From DATFNI01 sp963712305 (GTDB taxonomy: Bacteria; Bacteroidota; Rhodothermia; Balneolales; DATFMH01), in assembly GCA_963712305.1 (NCBI GenBank), contig CAVQHI010000002.1:1054001-1118000 (forward strand): a stretch of DNA of 64,000 bases, read 5' to 3'. Made by a program: the position numbers and the translations under genes. This document shows, one piece after another, positions 43,979-54,264 of the stretch; position 1 is the first letter of the stretch, and each line of letters starts with the position of its first letter. The notes beneath the pieces are model-generated. The model saw only the letters and a list, made by a program, of their open reading frames with translations. It made no database searches and was not told the DNA's origin.

Positions 43979-44900
43979 TTATCGGCGCTCATCTTCAAAA
44001 CTTTTATATATTTGTATATAGTTTTTATAACGAAAAGAAGCAATGTCACCGTTCGATACGGCTTCTTTGACGGCACAACCCGGTTCATGTGTGTGTGAAC
44101 AGTTGTAGTAGCGGCATTTTTCCTGGTATTCGTCGATGTCAGGGAAGAGGAGAGAGAGTTCATCAGGCTCGAGGCCAACGAGACCAAATTCGCGGATTCC
44201 AGGGGTGTCAATCAGGTATCCACCAAAGTGTAGAGGAATTAGTTCGGCAAAAGTGGTAGTGTGCTTGCCTTTGCCAGAGTATGCGGAGATAGCTGCGACA
44301 GGGCGATCATTGTCCTTGTCAATCGTATTCAGTATGCTTGTCTTGCCAACTCCCGATGGCCCGGTAAATAGAGATATACGATCATGAAGAAGCTCTTTAA
44401 GTGGTTCAAACGTTTCAGGCTTCTCAATGCTGCAGGTAATACCTTATAGCCAAGTCTGCGGTAAACGGCTACGACGTTTTCGAACTCTTCCCGGTTTTTT
44501 TCAGACAGCAAATCAATTTTATTGAAAACAATCGCAGGGGAACGTCGAACAGCTCACAGGTTGCAAGAAAACGGTCAATAAATCCAGTGCGGTAAACCGG
44601 TTCAGCGACCGACTGGACAACGATGGCAGTGTCAATGTTAGCCGCGATAACATGTTCGCCTTTTTTACCATGGGTAGCTTTTCTTGCTATTCTGTTTTGC
44701 CGGGGTAGTATCTCGGTGATTCTGGCTGTCTCATTATCCAGAATTTCCAGTCTGACTTTGTCACCGACAGCAACCGGGTTTGTTTCAGTGCGACCTTTTA
44801 GACGGAATTTACCGGGAAGACGAGCGTCATAGATTCGATCTTCACTAGCAACTTTATACCAGCTGCCGGTTGATTGAATGATCTGTCCGGTTATTTCCAA
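43979..44900 (-). pseudogene. rsgA: Ribosome-maturation GTPase RsgA, two frameshifts
   Basis: Translation in three successive frames gives a complete RsgA: OB fold from MEITGQIIQSTGSWYKVA, then VVQSVAEPVYRTGFIDRFL; NKIDLLSEKNREEFE; GPSGVGKTSILNTID; DTPGIREFGL; and a zinc segment Cys-x5-Cys-x-His. Reading is broken near 44537-44540 (one C missing from a run, CCCC instead of CCCCC) and near 44433-44437 (one T missing before TGCAGC). Adding the two bases gives exactly 308 codons including the stop, the normal length. Intact RsgA helps mature the 30S subunit. Either a sequencing/assembly artefact or very recent inactivation; the rest is well preserved. Confidence 0.85.
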
Positions 44901-45048
44901 ATTGGCATTGAGTTGGGTTTTATAATTGAATATTAAGATAAGAAATTTGTCAAACTGTATCGTATATGGAATAAGGGCAGTCGGCTCATAGCAAATTCTC
45001 TTAGGCGAACGATATTATCGCTGATATAATGGAGTAAAATTAGCAATA

Positions 45049-47755
45049 TCAGTTTTGAGGATTATCCAGAAGGGATCGATAATAGTTCTCTTGTTTGTGT
45101 TTGCCCCATTCACTATAAAAGTTAACGAGTCGTTGGGTAACAACTTGTGATCGTTTATCATGCAATCCCAGACTATCCTGCAGGACTTTAAAATTTTGCA
45201 GATGAATTTTCTCTGCCATCTGATAGTTACCGAGTTCTTGGTACAGATCAGCCAGATTCTTTCGGAAGTAGATTAGATGGGGATGAGCCGGTTTATAGAT
45301 TTTCGAAGCAACAGCAATAGATTTTTGAAAATTTATCAGTGCTTCTTGTTTTTTCCCCGCTTTCCATAAGCACATGGCTATGTTGTTATAGTCGGTAGCA
45401 ACCTCAGGATGTCACGGCCCCAAGTGCTTTGATGTTACCATCCTTAACCTGCATGAAAATATCCGCTGCTTTCTGATACTGTTTGGCATAAAAATAAGTT
45501 GTGGCCAGATCTCCCAGTGTTTCTATAGCTTCTGGCGCATAATTCCCATAAATTTTTCTGTCCATCTGAAGGGCTTTACTGATATATTGCTGACTCAGGT
45601 CATATTCGTGTTTTCTTTGCTTTATCAATCCGAGAACATCCAGAATCTTGGCAATACTGGGATGTACGTTGCCAAACAATCGCTTGTTCATAGCCAGAGA
45701 CTTATTGATATACACCTCAGCGGAATCATATTGTTGTTCATTGTATAAGGTTCTTCCCAATCCGGCAAGAGTCTGGGCAACAAGGGGGTGATCACCTTTG
45801 TACAACAATTCTCTTAGAGAAAGAGCTTTTCGGAAAAGGCTGTCGGCTGTTTTATAGTCTCCCTCTCCGCTGTTGACCCAGGCAAGGTATTGATAGCACC
45901 GGGCTACTCTTTTACTGTGATTCCCGTAGATAACCCGGTCGATATTCATGGCAGTGGTAACCAGGGAATCAGCTTCGCTATAATCGGCAGTCAGATAATA
46001 CACCCATCCCAACTCTAATATATTTTTTGCATATGATGAATCGTCATTCATATGAAGATACATCCTACCCGATTTCTTAAAATAGTTCTTCGAGGTTTCG
46101 TAATTACCCATTAATTCATTGATATCGGCCCAGTTATAGTAGCTTGATGCCATATCTCTGATATTACCGGGATCCAGGTTTTCCCTAATGTTCATCGCAT
46201 CCTGAAAGAGCGGTTTTGCTTTGCTGTACATTCCCAAATCTTCATAAATACCGCCCAGTGCCGCCAGCATTGTTGCCTTGATATCAGGATCACTAATGGA
46301 TGTTTGGACGCGTCTCGTGCTTCGGTCAAGTATTTCGCGTGCAGTCAGGTTTTTCTTGTTTTGATCATACGGATCCGCATTTTTAAAAATATTGATCATA
46401 AAATTAGTCACGATCTGTGCCTTTTGAGCCTCCATGACAGCTTTGTTCCGTTGGCCCGTGACCTGGGTCGTGTAATACATTACCAATCCAGAGATAGTAA
46501 TGAGCAACATTATCAGGAATGTGACAGGAACAGCATTTCTGCGGATGAATTTTCTTGCCAGATATCTCAGATTTCCTTTTCGTGATAATACAGGAAGACT
46601 GTTTTGATACCTTTGCAGATCTTCAACTAATTGACGCGCCGACTCAAAACGGGCTTTAGGTTCTTTTCTCAGAGTTTTGAGGATAATTGAGTCCAGGTCT
46701 CCTTTCAATTCTTTTTTGAGTTCACCTGCAGTTAGATTTCTTGTAATGGCTATATGCTCAATATTTTGGGATTTCTTGACCGTTTCGCTTGGTGAGGTAG
46801 GTTCATGGTTAATTACGGTGTAGGAAATTTCCGAAAATGTTTTTCCCGACAGATCAAATGGGTAGGTGTCCGTCAGCAGTTTATACAGCAAAACCCCCAA
46901 AGAATAGACATCACTTGTCGTGGAAACGGCATCGCCTCGTATCTGTTCCGGTGAAGCATAGTGTGGCGTCCAAAAGAGCTGACCCGGCTGGGTTTCGATG
47001 AGAGTGATATCTGTAGATGCGGGATCGATGAGTTTGGCGACGCCGAAATCAAGAATCTTGATCTGCCCCTGCGTATTAACCAGAATATTTTGGGCCTTCA
47101 GGTCACGATGAATGACCAGGTTCGTATGAGCAAATTGAACGGCATCACAGACTTTTAATGAAGAAGATCCAGCCGTTGCTCTGATTGATCAAGCGGTGTT
47201 TGTTGGCGTATTCGTCAATTGGAATACCATCCACAAACTCCATGATCAGGTAGGGGGTTTCATCATCAGTCAATCCCGCATCATACAGTTGAGCGATGTT
47301 GGGATGATGAAGGTTAGCCAGGATTTCCTGCTCAATACGGAACCGGTGTATAACCTCATCCGAATGGTAGCCGTGTTTAAGAATTTTTATGGCAACCGAT
47401 TGGTGAAATTGGCCGTCTGCACGTTCTGCACGATAAACGGCGCCCATCCCGCCGCTGCCTGCCTGACTCTGTAATTTTGTAATGCCCAATACGCTTTCCG
47501 ATGTAATAATCTTTATGAGCTGAGTCATTCTTTTCGGCAAGTCTCATCAATCAGTTCCCGGTGATCACTTGATGCGTGCTCCAGGTAATGGGTCTTCTCG
47601 GACTCTTCTATCCCCCAGAGGATGCTCCTTACCTCTTGCAGGAATGCCTCATCATCGTTGCAAGCTTTGGATATATACGTATCCCGTTCATGCTCCGGCA
47701 AGCTGAGTACAGTATCCAGAATGGTTTCAATACGTTGCCAGTGCTTCTTTTGCAT
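45049..47755 (-). pseudogene. TPR-containing Ser/Thr protein kinase, multiple frameshifts
   Basis: Four frames in order make one kinase of about 903 residues. N-terminal QRIETILDTVLSLPEHERDT region; glycine loop GSGGMGAVYRAE and SVAIKILK; VIHRDLKAQNILVN, ILDFGVAKL, HYASPEQIRGD and SDVYSLGVLLYKLL; a membrane segment FLIMLLITISGLVMYY; then kinesin-light-chain-type TPRs to the end. Breaks fit single-base losses near 47536, 47190 and 47156, and a net loss of two (or gain of one) at 45403-45420. A four-base ATGA overlap at 47525-47528 could instead be a genuine split at the first break. It follows its sigma factor by 10 bp. Confidence 0.8.
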
Positions 47756-47765
47756 GAGACAAGAA

Positions 47766-48422
47766 TTATAGTTTTTTCTGTATGCGTATAAATCCTGTAA
47801 AACAATTCATATCTGAGAACATTAAATGAATACGATATGCGTCACCAGACATTAGATGCTTCTTTTTAATTCTTTGATACAGCCAGCCACGCGGCTTTGC
47901 CCACTCCCTGATGACCGTACTTGTTGATATGCCCATTACCATGGCGGTGTCTTCAATACTCATTTCACCGAAATACCGATATTCAACAACCTCAGCCAGC
48001 CGCTTATTTAGTTTTGCGAGTTGTTGCAAAGCATCATCCAGATTGATCAGATCGTCAATCTGTTGTTCAATCTTCATTATGCCATCCAGATAAGTGACAG
48101 GTTTTTTCGCTTGACCTCTTTTCTGCGCTTTTTTCTTTCGGGCATAGTCGATCAAAATCTGCCGCATGCAGCGTGAGGCAATGGCATAGAAGTGGGCACG
48201 ATCTTTCCAGTTGATCTCTGATTGGTCTATGAGCTTCAGATAAACTTCGTGAACTAACTCGGTCTGTGAAAGTGTTTGCACACCGTACTCACCTTTTATA
48301 TGCATATACGCCAAATCTCTGAGATGGTCATATACAATAGGAAACAATTGGTTATAAGCGTCCGAGGGACCTGATTTGACGCGCAGTAATATTTGGGTTA
48401 TTTCTGATCTATCCTGCATCAC
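47766..48422 (-). CDS. ECF-type sigma factor, TIGR02999 family
   Basis: The protein has 218 residues. AYNQLFPIVYDHLRDLAYMH, then TLSQTELVHEVYLKLID (region 2), HFYAIASRCMRQILIDYARK and the region 4 helix-turn-helix MSIEDTAMVMGISTSTVIRE. This family is typically encoded beside membrane Ser/Thr kinases, as here. Thr54 in the QTELVHE segment lies where family members linked to kinases are thought to need phosphorylation to bind core polymerase (inference from the EcfP/PknT case). Start ATG 48422 or the next codon. The C-terminus is about 25 residues longer than usual. Confidence 0.88.
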   Translation of the reverse strand: MMQDRSEITQILLRVKSGPSDAYNQLFPIVYDHLRDLAYMHIKGEYGVQTLSQTELVHEVYLKLIDQSEINWKDRAHFYAIASRCMRQILIDYARKKKAQKRGQAKKPVTYLDGIMKIEQQIDDLINLDDALQQLAKLNKRLAEVVEYRYFGEMSIEDTAMVMGISTSTVIREWAKPRGWLYQRIKKKHLMSGDAYRIHLMFSDMNCFTGFIRIQKKL

Positions 48423-48697
48423 ACATCCCGGATTTTAGTACAACCAACTACTTTCTGTTTCTGATACTCATAACTATCATAATCTCATGGGATAAAGCAC
48501 ACTTATTCACCGGTCAAAGGCAACACAACTCGTCAAACCGATAATGTATTGTACAAAATATTCTGCGTTTTTTCCTCGGACTGATGCGATATTCTTACAA
48601 GTAAATCATAAACAGATGATGCCCGTAGGATGGGCCAGAGACGCGAGATTCCGAAAATAAATACGTCATTTCTTTATCGACTTGTTGCCGAATAAAT
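48423..48697. other. Intergenic region upstream of the sigma-kinase pair
   Basis: 275 bp, AT-rich, no supported frame. It must contain the minus-strand promoter of the sigma gene, which I could not identify; no inverted repeats of note. Confidence 0.35.
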
Positions 48698-48732
48698 AAA
48701 AAAGCCGTCCCCCTGCAAGTGGGACGGCTTTA
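48698..48732 (-). terminator. Terminator of lon
   Basis: AAAGCCGTCCC pairs with GGGACGGCTTT around CCTGCAAGT and has A/T-runs on both sides; it lies 19 bp past the lon stop. Confidence 0.85.
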
Positions 48733-48750
48733 AATGTCTAAAAGTAAAGA

Positions 48751-51288
48751 TCAGTTTACCGAAACAGTCTTACTGGCTGTGTTGTCAGTTTTTGAGGTCT
48801 GATCATTACTTTTTTCTTCGTCGTTGTTGTTGCGTTTAAATTTTACGAACGGATCGGCAACATGTTTCTTTTCGAGTACTTTATCCAACAGATTTTCGAT
48901 TCGTTCAAGGTAGGTAAACTCCATATCCTTAATCGTGTCCTCTTCAATCTCTGAAATGTCAGCCTCATTTTTCTTCGGAAGAAACACTTGCTTTATACCT
49001 GCCCGTTTAGCTGCAAGCACTTTCTCTTTAATACCGCCCACTGGAAGCACCAATCCGCGTAATGTGATTTCACCAGTCATTGCCAGCGTGTTTTTCACTT
49101 TACGTTGCGTGTAGATCGACGCAATTGCCGATAGGATCGACACACCGGCAGATGGGCCATCCTTTGGAATGGCACCTGCCGGAACGTGAATATGCAGATC
49201 CCAGTCTTTGAATGCATATTCGGGAATACCGTACGTTTCTGCATGAGCTTTCAGAAATGAGTGGGCCAGTACAGCAGATTCTTTCATTACATCGCCAAGC
49301 TGACCGGTAATGTTAAGTTTCCCGTTACCGGCTGAAAGGCTGGCTTCAATGAAGAGAATACTTCCGCCAACGGGTGTCCATGCCAAACCAGTGGCAACAC
49401 CCGGCACGGTTGTACGCTCGGCTATTTCAGAGAAGAACCGGCGTTTGCCAAGAATCTTCTCGATATCATTAACACCGGCACTGCCTTTGTCTTTCTCATT
49501 TTGTGCCACCTTGCTGGCAACCCAGCGGGTCAGCCCGCCAATTTCTCGTTCCAGGTTACGAACACCAGATTCGCGAGTGTATCCGTCGATGACTTCCAGG
49601 AGTGCCTTATCAGATATACGGAATTGCGCAGTTTTCAATCCATTTTCCTCAACCTGTTTGGGCACCAGGTATTTTTTGGCGATCTGAAGTTTTTCTTCCT
49701 GTGTATAGCCGCTCAGGTGGATGATTTCCATCCGGTCGCGAAGCGGTGGTGGAATGGTATCCAGCGAGTTTGCCGTAGCAATAAATAGGACACGCGACAG
49801 ATCGTATTCCAACTCAAGATAATTGTCGTAGAATGAATTATTCTGTTCCGGATCCAATACCTCCAGCAGGGCAGATGTCGGATCACCACGAAAATCAGAT
49901 CCCACCTTGTCGATCTCATCGAGCATCATAACCGGATTGTTTGTGCCGGCTTTTTTGATATTCTGAACGATGCGTCCCGGAAGGGCACCTATATATGTAC
50001 GTCTGTGACCGCGAATTTCCGCTTCATCATGCAAACCACCAAGACTGAATCTTACAAACTCACGATTGAGAGCCCGTGCGACAGATTTTCCGAGTGAAGT
50101 TTTACCAGTACCCGGAGGCCCGTATAAACACAGAATCGGCGCCTTCATGTCTTTTTTGAGCTTCAGGACTGCAAGATACTCGATGATGCGTTTTTTTACC
50201 TTTTCGAGTCCATAGTGATCTTCGTCCAGTATTTTTCTGGCTCGTTTCAGGTCCAGCTTATCTTTGGAATACTTTTTCCACGGTAAATCGAGTATCCACT
50301 CAATGTAATTCAGCAAGATACTGTAGTTGGGCGCCGATGACGGAGTGCGGTCAAGCTGCTCGATCTTTTTGCCAAGTTCTTCCCTGACCTCATCCGGATA
50401 TCGTTTATCCTTGGCCCGATCCCGGAGTTTATCAACCTCTTCCTTCTCACTATCATCGCCGAGAGCTTCCTGAATGGTTTTCAGTTGCTGGCGGAGGTAG
50501 AAATCACGCTGCTGCTGTTCAATATCTGTTTTTACCTTTGAGCGGATCTCTTCACTCAGGTTTAACACCTGGAGCTCTTTGTTCAGATACCCTATGACCA
50601 GATCGAGGCGTTCTGAAAACTTAACCGTCTCCAGTATTTCCTGTTTCTCCTTAATAGAGATATTCAGGTTGGATGAGATGAAGTTCAACAGGAACGTCGG
50701 ACTGTTGATATTGTTAATGGCAATAGCTGCTTCGGACGGAATATTTGGAGACAGGTTTACTATCTGAGTAGCCGTCTCTTTCACCGAGCGCAATGCGGCA
50801 TCCAATTCCACGCCAGACATATCCAAATCGTTGACTTGCGGCTCGACGCTTGCCTGAAAATAGGGCTCTGATTCGACAATCTTATTGATTTGGAAGATCC
50901 CTTTACCCTGAATAACAATACTCTTACTGCCATCAGGCATTTTGATGAGTTTCAGGATCTGCGCAACCGTACCAATATGGTAAATATCGTTTACACCCGG
51001 GTTTTCCGTATCAGCATCTTTTTGTGCTACGACACCTATAATACGTTCGCCTTCATAAGCATCACGAACCAAATCAAGTGACTTGTCCCGACCAACAGTT
51101 ATGGGTATAACTACACCCGGAAACAGTACCGTGTTTTTCAACGGCAGGATCGGAAGTTTATCCGGAATGTCAGATTCGATTAATTTTTTTTCTTCTTCTT
51201 CGGAAAGCAGGGGGATAGCCTGTTCAAAATCGTCAAAGACATCATCTGCAAACAGGTCAAAATTATTCCCTTCAGTAAATTCTTTCAT
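48751..51288 (-). CDS. lon: ATP-dependent protease Lon
   Basis: The protein has 845 residues from ATG 51288 (MKEFTEGNNFDLF). The frame continues 41 codons upstream, but those residues do not belong to the family. N-terminal substrate domain (LPILPLKNTVLFPGVVIPIT), AAA+ module with GPPGTGKTSLGKS and MMLDEIDKVGSDFRGD, and protease domain with the Ser of KDGPSAGVS and the Lys of VGGIKEKVLAAKRAG. It degrades misfolded and regulatory proteins in the cytoplasm. The C-terminus is a charged tail (NNNDEEKSNDQTSKTDN). A terminator follows. Confidence 0.96.
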   Translation of the reverse strand: MKEFTEGNNFDLFADDVFDDFEQAIPLLSEEEEKKLIESDIPDKLPILPLKNTVLFPGVVIPITVGRDKSLDLVRDAYEGERIIGVVAQKDADTENPGVNDIYHIGTVAQILKLIKMPDGSKSIVIQGKGIFQINKIVESEPYFQASVEPQVNDLDMSGVELDAALRSVKETATQIVNLSPNIPSEAAIAINNINSPTFLLNFISSNLNISIKEKQEILETVKFSERLDLVIGYLNKELQVLNLSEEIRSKVKTDIEQQQRDFYLRQQLKTIQEALGDDSEKEEVDKLRDRAKDKRYPDEVREELGKKIEQLDRTPSSAPNYSILLNYIEWILDLPWKKYSKDKLDLKRARKILDEDHYGLEKVKKRIIEYLAVLKLKKDMKAPILCLYGPPGTGKTSLGKSVARALNREFVRFSLGGLHDEAEIRGHRRTYIGALPGRIVQNIKKAGTNNPVMMLDEIDKVGSDFRGDPTSALLEVLDPEQNNSFYDNYLELEYDLSRVLFIATANSLDTIPPPLRDRMEIIHLSGYTQEEKLQIAKKYLVPKQVEENGLKTAQFRISDKALLEVIDGYTRESGVRNLEREIGGLTRWVASKVAQNEKDKGSAGVNDIEKILGKRRFFSEIAERTTVPGVATGLAWTPVGGSILFIEASLSAGNGKLNITGQLGDVMKESAVLAHSFLKAHAETYGIPEYAFKDWDLHIHVPAGAIPKDGPSAGVSILSAIASIYTQRKVKNTLAMTGEITLRGLVLPVGGIKEKVLAAKRAGIKQVFLPKKNEADISEIEEDTIKDMEFTYLERIENLLDKVLEKKHVADPFVKFKRNNNDEEKSNDQTSKTDNTASKTVSVN

Positions 51289-51487
51289 ATATAATCTTCC
51301 TGCAATTTGTTTTTTTACAGCTTTGATATAAGGATAGGACAAATGCTGCGCCAAAAAAAGTGAGGCTATCAATGCGACAGGACAAAGGCGCAAATCATGG
51401 CAGAATAACACGAGTTGTTAACTTTGCTGACAATCGGTCAGTAAAGAGAGGGGGACACGTGTGCCAAAAGGGAAGGCACCCTAAAAA

Positions 51488-51613
51488 TCAGGGTTGCTCC
51501 CTTTGCGGATGAGCAGGAATAGGAATGGGTTGCAATTCCGGGGTAGGAAAGAACCATTCTTTTACACGTTGCCACAACTGGCGGAGTTGTTCTTTGAGGT
51601 AATAAATGTTCAT
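51488..51613 (-). CDS. Candidate small protein of 41 residues
   Basis: ATG 51613, stop 51488-51490. Starts MNIYYLKEQLRQLWQRVKEW, an amphipathic Leu/Trp-rich helix, and continues FFPTPELQPIPIPAHPQREQ, a Pro-rich tail. On the minus strand, TTG, 22 bp, then TATCTTCG (51640-51633; one mismatch to TAnnTTTG) lies just upstream, and an A/G-rich AAAAAAG precedes the start. No family recognised. The rest of the 550-bp gap between lon and the hydratase gene (51289-51838) is non-coding as far as I can see. Confidence 0.42.
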   Translation of the reverse strand: MNIYYLKEQLRQLWQRVKEWFFPTPELQPIPIPAHPQREQP

Positions 51614-51838
51614 GTCTTTTTTCTCGTGTCTACGAAGATAGAAAGGACACTGTTATACTGATCAACGTTCTAAACCGCAGAATTGATATGAGGGGTTTCC
51701 GGCAAATATATTTTGATGGGTATTTGATTTACATCATTAACTTATACTATATATACCTATTAATCTAAGTCTAACAAAATTTCGTTCATTTACAAACAGA
51801 TATTGCTACTTCCTGAAAAAACACTTAAACGGAGGTTT

Positions 51839-52630
51839 ATGGAATCACCAAAGCTCAAAACCATTCACCTCGAAGCCGAGGGGCCTGTCGTTACGATCAA
51901 GCTGGATCGTCCTGATAGATTGAATGCCTTAAATGTAATGATGATCGACGAACTGACGGGAACATTTAGAAGAGCAAATGACGATTCTTCGGTACGTGTT
52001 ATTATTCTGACTGGTTCGGGTGACCGGGCATTTTGTTCAGGCGCTGACCTGACACAGGAACAATTAGGTAAGTCCGGACAATATGAACAGCATCTCGAAG
52101 AGCTCTATCATCCGCTGCTCAGGACTATCACGGAAAGTTCAAAGCCATACATCGCTGTACTTAACGGCGCTGTAGTCGGTGCGGGTATTGGCCTGGCTTT
52201 AGCGTGCGATTATATTATCGCGGTTCCCGATGTACAATTTTATATGGCATTTGCACGCATCGGACTGGTCCCTGACACTGGAGTTATGTCTTTTGTTACA
52301 CATCGCATCGGCAGGCATAAAGCTTTTGATTGGGCCGCAACAGCTGGCGTAATGACGGCCAATGAAGCGTTTAGTAATGGCATGGTTAATGAAATAAGCG
52401 AACCGGATCAATTATCTGATGTTGTTAAAAAGAAAGCAGAGGCCTATGTGCGGATGCCAAAAGTAGCACTTGGATTGATTAAACAGATGAGTCATGCTTC
52501 CCTGCATCATTCACTTGATGAAATCCTGGTCCTCGAAAGAAATCTGCAGGAGCGGGCAGCTGCTGAACCCGATCACATGGAAGGTGTAAGAGCCTTTCTT
52601 GAGAAACGTAGCCCGGAATTTTCAAAGTGA
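51839..52630 (+). CDS. Enoyl-CoA hydratase/isomerase family protein
   Basis: The protein has 263 residues. ATG 51839 is chosen since GGAGG stands at 51831-51835 and the residues ahead of it are not family-like. Crotonase fold: VTIKLDRPDRLNALNVMM, DRAFCSGADLTQEQ (oxyanion hole), KPYIAVLNGAVVGAGIGLAL and the second-half FARIGLVPDTG, where Asp replaces the catalytic Glu of hydratases, as in PaaG/MenB-like isomerases. It probably hydrates or isomerises an enoyl-CoA, for instance in phenylacetate or fatty-acid degradation; substrate unknown. Confidence 0.88.
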   Translation: MESPKLKTIHLEAEGPVVTIKLDRPDRLNALNVMMIDELTGTFRRANDDSSVRVIILTGSGDRAFCSGADLTQEQLGKSGQYEQHLEELYHPLLRTITESSKPYIAVLNGAVVGAGIGLALACDYIIAVPDVQFYMAFARIGLVPDTGVMSFVTHRIGRHKAFDWAATAGVMTANEAFSNGMVNEISEPDQLSDVVKKKAEAYVRMPKVALGLIKQMSHASLHHSLDEILVLERNLQERAAAEPDHMEGVRAFLEKRSPEFSK

Positions 52631-52640
52631 TCGTGACTGG

Positions 52641-54203
52641 CTAAAAATGCAGTCGCAATGTTGTTATTGCAGCCCCCAGAAGGTAAAACCCGCGATTCGT
52701 GCTGGGAGCGCTGAAACGTGTGCCAAAATCAATACTCACATATTCGGTATCGATACCTAATCCGGATGCCAGGATGAGGTGATGTCCTGGATACCACTGC
52801 AGGCCGGCTCTGATTGGCAGGAAATGGAGTGGACGAATTTCGGCGCCGGCATCAGCGATCCATCCACCAAAGTTAAACGTGTTTTTATTCAGACCGTATG
52901 TCAGATCGCCGGTCAGCATCCACCAGTTATCCTGGTAAGCCGCGCCGAAATGAAATGCAGTAGGAAGAGAAATACGAATGTCATGAACCTGATTGGACTT
53001 AAGGTAATCTGATGTCCCGCCATCAGCCTGTAAATACGATAACGCCTGCACCGGAGAGCCTGTGAATTCAGTTGCGGGACCCTCTGGAAGTTGTTGTACC
53101 GTTCTCGTTCCCTGTAATTGATTCAGGCTTGTCACCTGGTGGTTATAATGTACAAATCCCACATCGGTGAGTGAGATGCTTACGCGGAATGATCGCCGAA
53201 GGGCCGTACGCTTATTCCCTTTTAGCAGAGAGATGTCGTTGCCAAGGCTTTTGACGTAGGTTAACCCCATATCAAGACCAAGTCCCCAGCCGGTGGGATT
53301 AAACAGATCATTATTGGAGAGGGTATTATTCGAACCTTTACCATTCCATGCTACAGATAGAGCGCCGGCGGACATCATACTTAGTGTCCTGGTTTGAATG
53401 ATATTTCCCGAATTGTCCCTGCGGTAAGATGACTGGTAGTCAGTCTGCATGTACATGCCTGGAATGATGAACTTTGGAGCAACACCGACATAGAGTCGGT
53501 TCAGGTTGGGAGACCAGCCGTTTACCAGCGTAACAGCCTGTGCAAAACCTACTGATATCTCCTGATAGGTTGCGATCGTCTGCTTCAGGTTTCGATTGAG
53601 TGGATTTTTCGGGGTGATGCTCTGAGAATTTCCGGAAAACCATCCCTTAGTCAGTTCGAAACTGTTTAAAGCCCTGCTATGAAAACCGACAGAATAAGCA
53701 AATGGTCCGTGCTGCCAGCTTATGCCGAAAGGTGTTGCTGTAAAGGTAGCGTAACGGGAATAATTTGTCTCATCACCGTTGAACCAATGTTCAAGGAGCT
53801 TTTGCCGGTTACCATTTGTATCCAGGTTACTTCCTGAACGGTTGGACAACAACTGATCGGCATATCCCTTAAAAGGCACAAACGTCCGGTTGAGCGGACG
53901 GCGGTTAAGTTGCATGGAAACTGATCCAAACTCAATCTCGGTACTGTGTTTATAATTTGGGATCAGAAGATTGGCAGGGTTGTAAAAGTTGGATTCAAAA
54001 CCAGTGAGATATGCGCTGCCTCCTCCCATTACCATCGAACGGGCATCCGAACCAATCTGAGCAAACGCTGCAAGTGGGAAAACGGCCAACAGCAATAAGG
54101 TAAAAATGAGTGGAATGATGGAATAGTGGAATAATGGAAAATGTGATGACCTGTCACAATCATAATGGGAAAATCTATCATCCCAGGATTCCAATGTTCC
54201 CAT
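52641..54203 (-). CDS. DUF5723-like outer-membrane protein
   Basis: About 520 residues. A hydrophobic signal (LIFTLLLLAVFPLAAFAQ) precedes IGSDARSMVMGGGSAYLTG, NFYNPANLLIPNYKH, typical of the DUF5723/PorV-FadL-like opening, and the rest is barrel-like, ending AAITTLRLHF with a terminal Phe. The start is uncertain: ATGs at 54203 and 54242 and a TTG at 54272 (8-bp overlap with the helicase gene) are possible. The codons for FPLFHYSIIPLIF come from a TGGAATGATGGAA repeat, so the true start may lie inside it. Function unknown; possibly linked to secretion or surface assembly. Confidence 0.75.
   Translation of the reverse strand: MGTLESWDDRFSHYDCDRSSHFPLFHYSIIPLIFTLLLLAVFPLAAFAQIGSDARSMVMGGGSAYLTGFESNFYNPANLLIPNYKHSTEIEFGSVSMQLNRRPLNRTFVPFKGYADQLLSNRSGSNLDTNGNRQKLLEHWFNGDETNYSRYATFTATPFGISWQHGPFAYSVGFHSRALNSFELTKGWFSGNSQSITPKNPLNRNLKQTIATYQEISVGFAQAVTLVNGWSPNLNRLYVGVAPKFIIPGMYMQTDYQSSYRRDNSGNIIQTRTLSMMSAGALSVAWNGKGSNNTLSNNDLFNPTGWGLGLDMGLTYVKSLGNDISLLKGNKRTALRRSFRVSISLTDVGFVHYNHQVTSLNQLQGTRTVQQLPEGPATEFTGSPVQALSYLQADGGTSDYLKSNQVHDIRISLPTAFHFGAAYQDNWWMLTGDLTYGLNKNTFNFGGWIADAGAEIRPLHFLPIRAGLQWYPGHHLILASGLGIDTEYVSIDFGTRFSAPSTNRGFYLLGAAITTLRLHF
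54111..54143. repeat. TGGAATRATGGAA tandem repeat
   Basis: Three imperfect units: TGGAATGATGGAATAGTGGA, then ATAATGGAAAATG. It lies within the 5' coding part of the outer-membrane protein gene and encodes residues just before its signal-sequence core. Confidence 0.6.
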
Positions 54204-54264
54204 ATAATTTTCTCTGCGTCCGGATTGCAGAGGATTAGTCATATCAGGGAGGTATGTGATCGGC

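Noticed and set aside
43979..47755. Programmed frameshifting in rsgA or the kinase
   Set aside because: No slippery heptamer with downstream structure was noted, several breaks occur per gene, and neither family is known for recoding.
51289..51411. The 41-codon N-terminal extension of lon
   Set aside because: Residues do not fit the Lon family, and ATG 51288 gives the usual start.
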